64,000 bases of DNA from Tanypteryx hageni. Taxonomy: Eukaryota; Arthropoda; Insecta; Odonata; Petaluridae. Location of the stretch: the NCBI GenBank assembly GCA_028673005.1, contig CM054120.1, positions 56,356,057 through 56,420,056 on the forward strand. The letters are read 5' to 3'. The notes beneath the pieces were generated by a model, which worked only from the letters and a program-made list of their open reading frames with translations, had not been told where the DNA came from and made no database searches. Shown piece after piece: positions 45,215 through 56,855 of the stretch (position 1 is its first letter; each line of letters begins with the position of its first letter). The translations under genes and the position numbers were made by a program.

Positions 45215-47221
45215 TTAAATTATCGGATATAATGTAATTATAAACACGAATACCAAGGGCTTCAAGGCCCGGGGTCTTATGTTAAAAACGTCCATTAAAC
45301 TACGATTAAAAACAATTTTAAAACACGGGAGCGAAGGAAGGTCTAAAAGTTTGCTGACATAACTGCACATCAGGACATTCCACCTGATTTCCAACGGTGG
45401 CACTCCAGCATCACAATAAATGCTGGGGATGTGACTGATTCGAAAGGCACCAGTCGCCAAACGTAGTCCGGCATTGTGCAGTGATGTCAGTGCACGCAGG
45501 TATGATGCCTGGCAGCACCGTATATAAAACAGCCGTAGTCGAGCTTGGACCGAACCAATGCCCTGTATAGGAGATGCATTGATGTTCGGTCCGCACCCCA
45601 TGAGTCAAAGCTCGTAGTACACTGAGCGACATCCGGCACTTCACCTTAAGGGATTGAATTTGGCTTCGCCAATTTAGCCGATCATCAAACAGAACACCCA
45701 GGAAACGCACAGAGTCCACGAAATTCAACTGGTGGTTGCCCAGTCGAAGTATAGGTTTGGAGAATATACCCGTGCACCTATTAAAATGGACACAACATCT
45801 TTTCTCTTCTGAAAAACGAAAGCCATTGCGGCGGGACCACTCGTGGAGACGATTGAGCGTAATTTGTAGCTGCCTCTCGGCCAGTGCTACCCCTGACGAT
45901 CGACAAAATATTGCCAGTTCGTCAACAATCAGAGAGGCTTCCACAGGTGGTGTGAAAGAATTTACTACGTCATTGCAAAAAGCATTACGCTTAATATGGA
46001 CCCTTGCGGAATTCCATTTTCCTGAGGATATGTTGGAAAATGAGTTTACAATACGGACCTTAAAAACTCTATCGGATAAAATATTTTGAATATAAGTAGG
46101 CAGATTGCCTTTAAAACCCCACGACCTAAGACACTTTAAAATTTTAAAACGCCATGTCATGTCGTAGGTCTTTTCCAGGACAAACAAGTCCCCAAAACAT
46201 GCTGGCGACGGACGAATGCCTCTTGGATGAAGCTGTTAATCCTTACAAGTGGTCGACAGTACTCCTATGCAGCCTGAAGCCACACTGGATGTTGGAGAGA
46301 AGACTTCGGTTCTCAAGACACCAAACTAACCTTCGGTTTACCATTCTCTCCATTAGCTTGCACAGGCAGGAGGTCAGAGAAATTGGCCTGTAGTTCCCGA
46401 GGAGAGTCATGTCCTTTCCCTGTTTAGGGATCGGGACTACTATAGACTCTCCAACTCTTGGGAAAATCTCCATCTTGCCAGACTTTATTAAATGCGTTCT
46501 ACATCTCTCCTAAGATAGAGTTTGGCACACATTGCAGGTAGGCTCTGTGAACACGGTCCATTACTGGAGCGGTGTCTCTCAGATCAGCAATGGCTGACTC
46601 CAGCTCCCACAGTGTGAAAGGGTCAATGTAGCTAGCTCCAGCCAGTACTGGTTCGAAGGGGCGCAAGCCTCCTTCCTCACGACGCTTACGCGACGCGAAG
46701 GCCAGATCGTAGTTGGCCGAGCTACTTATGGAAGCATAGTGGTTTCCAAATTCCTCAGCTACTGTGGCTGGCTCCATTACAATGAACCCATTCACAACAA
46801 CAGATGGTGTGCCTGGGAGATTATAAACACCGGAGATACATTTCACATTCCTCCAAACCTGTCCAATAGGTGTTCGGTGGGTGATCGAACTGACATACTT
46901 CATCCAAGAGTTTCTTTTTGCGGTTTTCACCACCTGACAAGCCTCCGCTCGCAGGCGGCGGAATGCCGCTAGATTCATACATGTAGGGAACTTGTCAAAA
47001 ATGCGTAGGGCCTTCTTTCGTTTCCTGATTGCTTCAGCACATTCATCGTTCCACCACGGCATTGGTGGACGACTTTCCTTGACAGCTACAACAGGAATGC
47101 TCTTCTCTGCAGCATATACTACTGCATTACGAAGGTCCTCTACGTTTTCAACGCCACTACGAGTCGAGCTAAATTTCAAATCAACGTTCTTTTTATAATC
47201 CTCCCAGTTGGCTGTCTTCAA
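45215..47221 (-). pseudogene. Reverse transcriptase region of I-clade copy 2
   Basis: From 47221: an N-terminal part with PPMPWWNDECAEAIRKRK and MKYVSSITHRTPIGQVWRNV. Then (46473-46243) ESIVVPIPKQGKDMTLLGNYRPISLTSC, and (46187-45411) FVLEKTYDMTWR, an IVDELAIFCRS catalytic box (YVDD expected, so Tyr and the second Asp are changed), and RFLGVLFDDRLNWRSQI. At least three frame breaks. Not functional. Confidence 0.85.
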
Positions 47222-47640
47222 AAGTCATTTCTGGGGGCTGCTAAAAATTTACAAAAATAATTTGTATGGATAAGAAGGGAAAAGTGGTCACTTCCACAGA
47301 GATCATCACGGACTTGAAATTTAAAACGATGAGCAATACTACTGCTGCAAATCAATAGATCTATTGAGGAGTATTCTCCTGTAAAAGAGTTAAAACGAGT
47401 CTTTTGTTTTTTATTAATTAAAATAAGATTAATATTTGTTAAAAACTTTTCTAAAACACGCCCTCGCCGATTAAACCACTCACAGTATCTCCCCAAAGGG
47501 TGCTATGAGCAATTATATCGCCCAAAAGGACGAATGGCTTGAGTATTTGCTCCACCAGATCCTGCAGGATCCTCATGGTGACTGGAGTCCACTCCGGAAG
47601 GTATACAATACAGAATGTAACCCTCTCCGTTACAGCTACT
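47218..47640 (-). pseudogene. Endonuclease remnant of I-clade copy 2
   Basis: CIVYLPEWTPVTMRILQDLV, then LLGDIIAHSTLWGD (GDxN motif with Asn changed to Ile), INLILINKKQKTRFNSFTGE, YSSIDLLICSSS and GSDHFSLLI (catalytic SDH). The N-terminal third with the WNCNG and QETH motifs is absent: gag sequence runs straight into the middle of the domain. Confidence 0.8.
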
Positions 47641-48680
47641 GTTTCTCTCTCAGGACGTGAGCTTTTGTCTTTGTGTCATTTTCCTTTGGAGTAGTCTTCT
47701 TGAAAAATGTCACACAGATGGTTTTTTCCACAATTATGGATGTGGAAGTTTTTTTTCCTGTTTTTGCTAAAGGTTCCTCTACCTTTTCTCTGTTTTCTTC
47801 TTTGGATGCTGTCCATGATTCTTAGTCTGTGTTCCTGTGCAGGCCGTTTTAATAGGAGTTGCAGGTGATGCTGCCGTTGCCGCGTAGGATCTCGAAAATG
47901 TTGGGGCTACGAGTACCTTATACTTCTTCCGGACCTAAAATATGGGATCTTCTCCGTCACCTTGATCTCCATGATCTTTCTTTCTTCCTGCAGCTTTGGG
48001 AAATCCCGCGCGTAGACTGGATGTGGTCCACCGCAATTGCCACAAAGAGCAGGAGAGGCACAAGAATCCCCATCGTGCTTATTTTGCCACATTTTGGGCA
48101 GATAGATTAGCCCTTGCACCGAGGTGCTATGTGGCTAAATCTTTGGCATTGATAGCAACCCATGGGGTTCGGAATGAAGGGTCGGACTGGGCAAGACTCA
48201 TACTCAACGAAAACTTTTTCAGGAAGTTTGTCACGTGCAAATGTGAGTACTATCGAGGTGGTATTGATGGCTTCACCATTACGTTTAGTCGTGAGTCTAC
48301 GGCAGGAGATGACCCCTTGCAAAGCCATCTCCTTCGTTATCTCGTCAACTTCAACGTATAAGAAGTCGTAACAAGAAATTACGCCTCGGCACGTGTTAAG
48401 GGTCATATGAGGCTCAACGGCGATTTCTATGTCGTGAAGCTTCGTCATCGACAGCAACTTCTGGCTCTGCTTCTCTTCAGATGTCTCAATCAGCAGAGTA
48501 TCGTTACGCAACTTTTTAACATTTATAGACCCAGGAACAGCATTGGTCAAAACTTTATGAATAAGAAGGGAGATACCTTGGTGAGGTTCTCTCCCTCCTT
48601 CTTACATTTCATTATCAAATACTTTCGGCATGTGCCGACAACCATATCTCGCCCATTCGTTTCCAGAGGGGGTATTTTGG
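47640..48680 (-). pseudogene. Gag (ORF1) of I-clade copy 2
   Basis: The main frame 48550-48107 carries NAVPGSINVKKLRNDTLLIE, CRGVISCYDFLYVEVDEI and the zinc knuckle CYQCQRFSHIAPRC (CX2CX4HX4C). After a frame change, 48119-47907 has CGNCGGPHPVYARDFPKL, a second knuckle with its last Cys changed to Phe, then EERKIMEIKVTEKIPY. This is an RNA-binding ORF1 protein of I-type LINEs. Lys-rich sequence follows to about 47650. Confidence 0.85.
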
Positions 48681-48689
48681 AAGGAGGTA

Positions 48690-49320
48690 GTCCTTTCATA
48701 AAAAGAAAAATTTTTCATCTCCTGGTCTCCCCACCCACCACGGAGCCACACATTTGGGACGCCACACCGCAAACCGGTATGGTCGCCAGGGCTAATCAAG
48801 GGATATAGCACCCGCAGCTAGGCTGCCTGCTTCAGGTTAAGTCTCAGCACCCACTCCACCCACCATACATGGGCCTCCAACCCCATGCACCTTCGACCCC
48901 ACTCCACAGACCTCCATAGCCCAAAGCACTCGCCACCGGAACGCCGAAAGGTGACGGCAGCCGATTGGACAGGTGTGGCTAGCACCTGGACGCCCGTGTA
49001 CAGTGAATCTGTGGCCTAAGTGGTGTATAATTCCATGACCCTTCCAAAGCATCCGACCTCATCGGGAACCAAGGAGCTCAACCACCAGGATCAACTTCTC
49101 CCCCTTACGGGTCGCCCTGCACGGCAAACACACGGGTGGATTCTTAGCCAGGGTTTGTGGCTTTATGAACAGATAGTAAACCCACATACTATCTGGAAAC
49201 TTCCCTTGGCAGAGGCTGGGGGTTTTTTACCGAGGTCTGCTCCTCGCCTCATTGGTCGCCTCTTATGACCAGCAGAGGGGCTGCGGGAGAATTCTCAATT
49301 CCCCTACCCGCAGGGGGGTA
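48690..49320 (-). promoter_or_regulatory. 5' UTR of I-clade copy 2
   Basis: GC-rich leader. Its phrase GAGGCGACCAATGAGGCGAGG and the following GGTAAAAAAC match GGCGACCAATGGGCAAGGAG..AGTAAAAAAC at 54700 in I-clade copy 3. LINEs of this type usually carry an internal promoter here; none can be identified by eye. Confidence 0.55.
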
Positions 49321-50800
49321 CCAATAACTCAGTTAAAATCATTCTTATACAATAGACGCACCAGTTACCAAATGAAGATTGTGCTGTACTTGGTTATAAG
49401 TTATTCAGGAGGGCCCGAAGGAATTGCATGCACAACAGTAGACAACATGAGCTCTGGGATAAAAGAATCAGAGCTGACATCAATATGAGTAAAACCACTA
49501 TAATAAAAATATACATACCACCGCAAAAAATAATGTGCATCCAAGACCTGACGGGGCTCTTTAGCATGGACGACGGAATTGTAATTGGGGGCGACTTCAA
49601 CGCCACGCATTGGGCGTGGAACTGAACTACAGACAACAAGCATGGAAACCATGACACGAGACAACCAAATTAGGGCAATGGCTCTAGTAACAACGACGCG
49701 ATCATGACCAAGGAAAACAAGTAGCATCCTAGACTTTCCGCCGATCAAGAATTTTAATAGACAGACAATTTTATTTTATTACTGATGCCTTCAAAAGGAT
49801 CAACGTTTCTGTTGGGGAAGATTTTGATATAAGGAACGCATTCGGCAATATATGACACTTAGGCAAACTGCAGAAACTACTAACAGCAAGATTTATTTTG
49901 CGGTAGGTTAAATTAGTTGTATTTTACATTAGTGACAGGTCATTTACAGTAAAATGGAATGTTGCGGTAAGTACAAGAAAAAATATCAGCAGCTGGTGTC
50001 CAACAAGGGAGTGTCTTAAGACCTTTAATATTCATAATATATACAGGTGATATTTTGACACATTAGGGGATTAAAACACCACTATCACTCTCTACAAGAA
50101 CAAATTCGCCATAGTATCACGAAGCTTCCAGCCAGAAATATCAGTCCGATATGCAAAGGAACTAACACACAAGCTTATCAAATACAATACACAGTGGAGA
50201 ATAGAGATAAACCCTCAAAAAACACAATCAATCCTCTTCGACAAAAAGGATGCCAATACGCGGAGGAAATTATCAATTAAATGTGTTGAAACAAAAAACA
50301 TTAAATATTAACGTGTAACTATGGACAAGAAACTACGGTTTGGCGACCGTGTAAAAAGGATCAATTTAACAGCAGCAGGGAAAAGAGCCCGACTTATCAC
50401 AATTTGTAATTTAACTGAGGTCTCCAGGGAATTAAAAACACATATATATAAAACTACAATCAGACCAACACTTACGTATGCGGCACCAAGATGGACCGGA
50501 CTTATTATGCAGAAGTCTTGGAAAATACTAGTGATCGCTGAGAAAAAAATTAAAGTGCATATGCAGGACATGGGGTCGGGTTATAGGTTACCACGAATTG
50601 TTAAAAATAAAACTGATTAGGAAAAAGGCCAAGAATTTGGCCGTTACATATAAAGCAACATTAGAAAACAAAACAAATGACGTTCTTCGCGATCTCGCGA
50701 AAAACAAAGTGTCGGTCTGGGAAAAGTACAAAAGGGCACTGCTATCCACAAGTGAAGAGGATTAGATCCCTCATAAAAAGCGGCGGAAATTATTTGATTT
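49321..50800 (+). pseudogene. Jockey LINE copy 2, 3' part
   Basis: Resumes with SVKIILIQ and NEDCAVLGYKLFRRA. Then IIKIYIPPQKIMCIQDLTG and DDGIVIGGDFNATHWAWN (49575-49625, endonuclease GDFN intact). After an internal deletion near 49760, a reverse transcriptase remnant: SAAGVQQGSVLRPLIFIIYT (near 50000) and TTIRPTLTYAAPRWTG (about 50450-50510), and at the end VLRDLAKNKVSVWEKYKRAL. The catalytic YADD region is missing or unreadable. Confidence 0.75.
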
Positions 50801-51060
50801 CTCAATTTGACCATTGAATAGCATGTTTTTAAAACACGGGTGAGGTTCCTGTAAAACCCCTTTAAATTTTACATTACGACGATGAGTAAAGACACTTTGG
50901 AAAGGCAACTCAGAAATATATATACCACGGGTGGTAATTAACCACAAGATCCTCTGCTTATTTCGCTCTCTTATATTGGATAAGACCGTTGTACATCATT
51001 TTGATTAACTACCTCAATTCACTAAGCAAAACCTGCCGAATTATAATAAAAGTTTTTTTC
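50801..51060. other. AT-rich spacer, nothing recognised
   Basis: Lies between two Jockey copies. No repeat phrase or coding frame identified. Confidence 0.4.
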
Positions 51061-53050
51061 TTTCTCAGGGATTATTTCAATATGCCAAACACAACGAAAT
51101 ATTTTCCAAGCCAGGGACCAACATATCTACGGACGACATAGACAAGGTCTTTGATTCAGACTCAAACGGGCCTACCATTGCTGGAGGCGACTTTAATGCA
51201 AAGAGTCCACGATGGAACTGCTGGTCCGAAGACAGGCGTGGAAAACTTATTGATAGATGGGCAAGGGACAGCAACACCAGAATTATTGCCCCGGTCGAAA
51301 CTGATAGGCCAAACCAAGGGGGTCACGGAGAAGTGATCGACTTTGCAATGATGAGGGGACTTCAGATATCTGCACGAGCCACCACCATCCCGTTCCTACA
51401 AAGCGATCACTACCTTATCATAATACGCTTCGGAACGCACATAGTGCCTAACCCAGAAACCAAGAACAGGCTGTGCTACGGACTGGCAGACTAGAAACTA
51501 TTCCGGAAGAAAGTGGCAGACGCACTGACAGAACGACCAGACCTGGCCAGGAACCCAGAGGAACTGGACAGTATAGCTTTCTTGCAGAAACCATCACTAC
51601 CGCAGCAAACTCCTTCATCCCAAGGAAACCGCCACGCCCACTTGACCACCTGGCACTTCCCCCAGAGCTCCAATCGCTCATAGAGCAGAGAAATAAAATC
51701 GGGAGACAGTACCACCGATATGGGACTTCAGGATTGAAACAAGAGCTTCGTAACTTAAACCATGAAATCCGAGACCGAGTGCGACTCCTGAAATCAAAGA
51801 GATGGGAGGAGAAGCTAGAATCCCTGAATTTCGAAGATATAAGTATCTGGAAAATGACACGCGCCCTTCGTGATACGCCTATGGTAGAGTCGCCACTGCT
51901 CATTGGCACTACAAAAATATACGGAGCCAAAGAGAAGGCAGACAATTTGGCAGATTACTTAGAAAGAGTATTTCAACCGAACCTTGGGACACCTGAGTCA
52001 GGCGACGAGGCTGAAGTGATAGAGCTATTTACACCAGGCGAGAACTCAGTGGTTCCGGAACTCTCGTCGGAAGATATTGCCACTGCTATCCGCAGACTCC
52101 CACTGGGGAAATCCTCAGGACCAGATGGAATCTCAAATGAGATTCTTAAGAGAATACCCGAGAGCTGCTTAGCAGTCATAGATCAAAGCTCGTTTAGAAT
52201 ATGCCACTTCCCAAACCCATGGAAGAAAGATAAAATATGTTGTATCCCGAAGGGAAGAGGGGTTTCAACGCCCGAGAAATTCCGGCCAATCTCCCTCCTT
52301 GACGGGCTCGGGAAAATCATGGAAAAATTGCTGATCCCCTACATACAGGAGCACTGTGAAGCAGAAAGTATCCTCCCCTCTGAGCAGTATGGATTCAGGG
52401 AAGGTACGAGCACCGTGCAGCAACTCCAGGGAGTTGTTGAGTTTATCGCGGACTCCTTTAACAGAAAGAGGTGCTCGGTCGGCGCATTTTTCGACATATA
52501 TAAAGCCTTCAACCGTGTCTGGCATGAAGGCCTCCTAAATAAAATTACAAGAATGAAATTCCCTGCCTGGCAGGTGAGACTCATTCGCTCGTACCTCTCG
52601 GAGCGAAGCTTCAACGTGGTGTGGCGCCATGAGAGCAGTAGAGAGAGAAAAGCCTCAGCAGGAATACCTCAGGGGTCGGTACTGGGACCCTTGCTGTTTA
52701 TTATTTTTACGTCAGACGTCCCCAGGATGCAGGAAGACTGGAATGTCATACTCGCACTATATGCAGATGATGCAGCCCTCATCTCCCGCAGTCTTAATCC
52801 GGAAATGGCTACCAAATATCTGCAGGCAGCCATTACCAAACTAGCCACCTGGTACGCCAAATGTCGTATCGCTTTGAATCCGGGAAAAACACAGGCTGTG
52901 CTTTTCACCTCGAGGCCCAAGGAAAGCCCGACCCCGCCAAACCTGCATGTTCACGTGACAAGTATCCCATGGAGCGACAAGACCACATACATAGGGGTCA
53001 TTATTGATAAGACATTCTTAAAGGAGCGAGAGCTAGAGCTGCACCATTAT
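51061..53050 (+). pseudogene. Jockey LINE copy 3: endonuclease end and reverse transcriptase
   Basis: The endonuclease starts mid-domain (NGPTIAGGDFNAKSPRWN, near 51170-51215), then EVIDFAMMRGLQ and PFLQSDHYLIII. There is a stop at 51492 and a one-base shift near 51570. The 527-codon frame then carries the RT: KSSGPDGISNEIL, EKFRPISLLDGLGK, LPSEQYGFREGTST, GAFFDIYKAFNRVWH, SAGIPQGSVLGPLLFIIFTS and LALYADDAALIS (YADD at 52760-52771, intact), then CRIALNPGKTQAVLF. It is cut at about 53050 after YIGVIIDKTF. It is 5' and 3' truncated and the best-preserved RT in the window. Confidence 0.92.
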
Positions 53051-54650
53051 GTTTAGTAGTATATCCTGAAATCACCACATGCTTATCTTCGGTAAAATAC
53101 TACATTAAAATTCTTCATATTCCATTCGCATTCTCGGTAAGAGCAATCCCTTTTTCATTGCGTGTCGCTTTGTTAACTCCAGTTAATTCAGAGGTTTCAT
53201 TATAGATTCAAATTATAATTCCGTTTTGATTATGGTATATCTTAATTATTTCATCCGCCATTAATGGTCTAACTCCAAACATTCTTGGGTCCCATGTGCA
53301 GCACTGTGTTTTTTCCGTTATGTGATTTGCGTCCATCTTGCCTTAGTAATTTGATCAATATCTCCAAGAATATATTAGTACCAAATGGGTAATTATCATA
53401 AGTATCAAATTTCATATGCTTTATTGTATATAATGAACTGACCACTTGTTCCGCATCGATTAAAAAGACACTGAAATTCTTAATATTCCATTCGCATTCT
53501 CGCATACTACGTGGGCCGGACTAATTATATTTCTGTTGTTTCTTTACTGATAATCAACCGGTTTCATTAACTGTATCATAGCTATTTTTGTCCTGTGTTT
53601 TCTGAATAAATAGCAATACATAAATGCTAGATAAAAGTGTGACTTGCTTCAAAGATTATCTTTATGTCGATATATCTCCAAGTAACTAGAGCGGGTGTAG
53701 CATTAAATTTTTTAATTGCGCTCGTATTGTTAATTACAATTGTTTTAGAGGGTTCATTAGACTTTCAAATTTTGATTTGGACTTCGATTAGAGTATATCT
53801 TTAACAATTTTTCCTCTTTTAATCTTCTTAACTCAAATTTTCTTGTGTTCCGCGTGCAGCACTATGTTCATTTTCCATTATGTGATTTTTTCCCTCTTTC
53901 TTTGGAAATTTCATCAGTATTTCCAATATATAATGGGATATAATTTTTTATCTCCACCTTAATTCCTGCAGCATCAGCTGAAGTATCATAATCCCATTTG
54001 TCCTAATTTTTCAGGATTGATTGCAATATACCAAATTCTATTATATATTTTTCCATATTACCTAAGTCACTGTGTCACCGTTTTGATTATTATAATTTAG
54101 ATGTTTTTTCCATTCATGTAGTGCGATCCATAAATCTATTTTATAGAATTATTTCGGGCCCATTGTCTTGTCATAATTAATACTTATTTCCTCATTTCTA
54201 TAAGTAAAACACTGCTATCTAAATATTCAACGTCCTTTATATATGCTATAATTTTTTATTCTGAACATTTCAGTATCTCAAATTCCTATCACAATGCTGG
54301 AGTATTCTGTTGTCTCTTATCTTATATCTCAATAGCTCCAGAAAGTATATCAAATTATAATGGTCGTCTGTTATCGAATAAATAGCGACTTCCCACACAT
54401 TATGTAATGTGTTTTTCTTCTGTCCGTGATCAATGTATTTTCAACTTGAAAGTTTCTCTTTATATGGACATACCTAAAACTGACTAAAGTGGTTTGAGTA
54501 TTACCATTTCATTGCGAGTCGCTTTGGTAATTACAATTATTTCATAGATTTAATTAGAGATTGAATTATAATTCGATTTCGAGAAGAGTTTATCATTTTT
54601 ATATTTTCCACTATTTAGTGATCTTACCGCAAACATTCTGTTGTCCCTCT
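53051..54650. repeat. Degenerate multi-kb repeat R3, block 3
   Basis: Phrases shared with the earlier blocks: AAATCACCACATGCTTA (53070), TTCATTGCGTGTCGCTTTG (53153), TGAACTGACCACTTGTTC (53435), TCCATTCATGTAGTGCGA (54108), and TCTCTTTATATGGACATACC (54455). The element flanks of Jockey copy 3 and I copy 3 both lie in R3. No gene. Confidence 0.6.
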
Positions 54651-55329
54651 TCTGTTAAGGGGGAAGAATATTCCCGCAGAACCTCTGTTTTTCTTAACGG
54701 GCGACCAATGGGCAAGGAGACAACCTAGTAAAAAACTTACAATATGCTAAGTGTAGCACAAAGGGAGTACGTGGTTTTGCTGTTTGACTCAAATTATTGC
54801 ATCTGGCTATATATCCACTAGCCTGTTTGCCGTACGTAAAGTCCTGTAAGGTGTAGAATAGGAACATTGTAGTTGATCCACCTGTAGCTCGTCTGTGTTC
54901 CTGATGCTTGAGATACGTTCTCCGAAGCAACGCATCGAATGCTAGCCATATCTGAATAATCGGCTTGGCGTCACCTTTCCATGTTCAGATTGGCGAGAGT
55001 TGAGGCTGTGGGGGTCCTTGTATGTGTGTCGAATTTTGAAGGGATTTTGAGAACCATTGCAAAGCCGATCTTACCTGAATCAGACCAGATTGGAAGTGCT
55101 ATATCGTCCTGGTTAACCTTTGCAACCTCACCATTTTGTGGTGATGTGTCACTTTTCCTACTCCATGTTGTGTGGAGGCCGGTAAATGAAAACACATTTT
55201 TTCTTTATGGTGGAAAGTCTTTCTTCTCCCCATAAAGTATCTCATCCTATCCAGACTGATAATGTTTTGAACATATCACTCCTAAAGTTTATACCGGTGA
55301 AAATGGAGAAACATAAAAATCTCAGCACT

Positions 55330-56180
55330 TAATAGGGAGTCACAACTAATTATGACCTTATGTATGTGTATGTCGAGGAATGCAAGAGAGAAATGGCCTC
55401 ACAGATGTTCATTGATGGCAAAAGCTTTATAAGCAAGAGAAATCATGGTGCCAATAATACCACCTTAATGATACTTACATTCTCCCTTGATAAGCTGTCA
55501 GAGACGTTCAAGGTTGGTTATGTGGACTTCCCAGTTCGGTCCAATATTCCCAGTCCTATGTGCTGCTTACAGTGTCTCATTTACGGGCACATTTGTCCAT
55601 GTTGCATGGGCAAAGCAATATACCCCAATGCGATCGGTAAAAGAACGATGGAGTAGAATTTCCTGAGGCGGTATCGTGCTAGAACTGTAATGGCCCACAC
55701 ATGGCAAAATACCGTAACTTCAATAAGAGAAAAAGATCATGGATATAAAGACCTTAGAGAAGATGCCTTATTTGTTGCTCGAAAAAAATACAAAACACTT
55801 GTTGCTCCAGTCTTCTCAAGATCAATTTTGTTCTTGGCAGTCACCCCATTCAAAAGAGTAGCATCGCTACTCAGACAGATGAGGTCTCACAGACAAATCA
55901 AAGAAATCAGAACAAAAAGAAAATAATACCGAAGAAAATAAAGCAAAGTAAAATGCTGAAGTTAAGGGCAAAAAAAAAGGACGGAATTCCCATGGAACTG
56001 AATAAATCATCAAGTAGAAATATGGGAGGGAGACCAGACAAAACACTCTCGCACGAGTCCTCCCGCAAACTTCAACAAAGGAAGGAAATGATGGAGGAAG
56101 ACAAGTATATCGATGCATTGATGAAGCGTTTCCTTCAAACTCCGCAGAACAAATGGGTGAATGTCAAAACCAAGTGATAA
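55330..56180 (+). pseudogene. Gag (ORF1) of I-clade copy 3
   Basis: MYVYVEECKREMASQMFI corresponds to FLYVEVDEITKEMALQGVI in copy 2. TTLMILTFSLDKLSETFKVG and FPVRSNIPSPMCCLQCLIYGHICPCC follow, the last being the zinc knuckle (CX2CX4HX3-4C) with an altered spacing. After a stop the Lys-rich C-terminal region continues to about 56177. RNA-binding ORF1 protein, decayed. Confidence 0.8.
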
Positions 56181-56234
56181 AAGAAAAGCTACTAGCAGGG
56201 ACAATTTAAATTCATTAATAGACCTTTATGTTTT

Positions 56235-56855
56235 TAGCCATTCAATGGAACTGCAATGATTTTCATAGACACAGAGAAGAGATAAAGAATTTAATATTTC
56301 AATAACCCTGCTTACGTATATTACAGGAATCGCATTTTAAAAGAAATCACTAAAGGAAAATTAAAGATTTAATGATTTTTAGAGCAGACGACCTAGGCGG
56401 CAACAGGGTTCAAGGATGAGTGGCTGTAGTCATAAGAGATGGTTATATCTCTCGTAGGTGGACTTGCAGACATCTTTTTAGGAAGTTGCAGTCACGGTAG
56501 CCACACCAGAAGAAAAAACATTTTGTAATATATATCTCTCAGAATGGGCATCTGTAAACAAGAGTAACACGGAAGACCTTTACAACCATTTACCTCAGCC
56601 CTTCGTGTTGCTAGGGGAATATAATGCTAACATAATCCTCTGGGGAGACACGATTGGTTATAAAATGACATAAGGTATCTTTTAAATACGTTTTGAGATG
56701 ATTTTAATCTGATTTTGCGGAACAACCAAGAAAAAAGTGTTTCAACTATTTTAATTGAGAATACTTTTCAATTGACCTTTTTATGACAACGAGCACTATA
56801 GCTCTACTGTTCTCTCTGACTGTTCACCCAGATATCTTAGGAAGCAGTGCCATGG
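56235..56855 (+). pseudogene. I-clade ORF2 start (endonuclease), copy 3
   Basis: Begins IQWNCNDFHRHREEIKNLI, the standard endonuclease opening of I-clade ORF2, which copy 2 lacks. Later CNIYLSEW, SVNKSNTEDLYNHLPQPFVL, LGEYNANIILWGDT (GDxN changed to GEYN) and FSIDLFMTTST. Numerous stops. Breaks off after HPDILGS. Confidence 0.75.

Larger units (their letters stand above)
44089..49320 (-). mobile_element. I-clade LINE copy 2, inserted in Jockey copy 2
   Basis: A 5.2-kb element on the minus strand. Its 5' end (49320) is GC-rich (TACCCCCCTGCGGGTAGGGG on the minus strand). The 3' end near 44089 follows an A/T- and CA-rich stretch (44160-44230). Flanks read AACAAAAACTCAGT on the left (44064-44077) and ACCAATAACTCAGT on the right (49320-49333), a likely target duplication of 12-14 bp with two changes. 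It has gag, endonuclease (N-terminal part missing), RT and RNase H, all with frameshifts. Confidence 0.85.
54651..56855 (+). mobile_element. I-clade LINE copy 3 (5' half)
   Basis: A 5' UTR from about 54650 (matching copy 2), gag from about 55330 to 56180, and the ORF2 start at about 56235. It is cut at about 56855, within the endonuclease, by a Jockey-like RT fragment. The overlap with copy 1 (34870-35190 against 56540-56850) is clearly homologous, for example NHLPQPFV, LWGDT and DLFMTTST. Confidence 0.8.
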
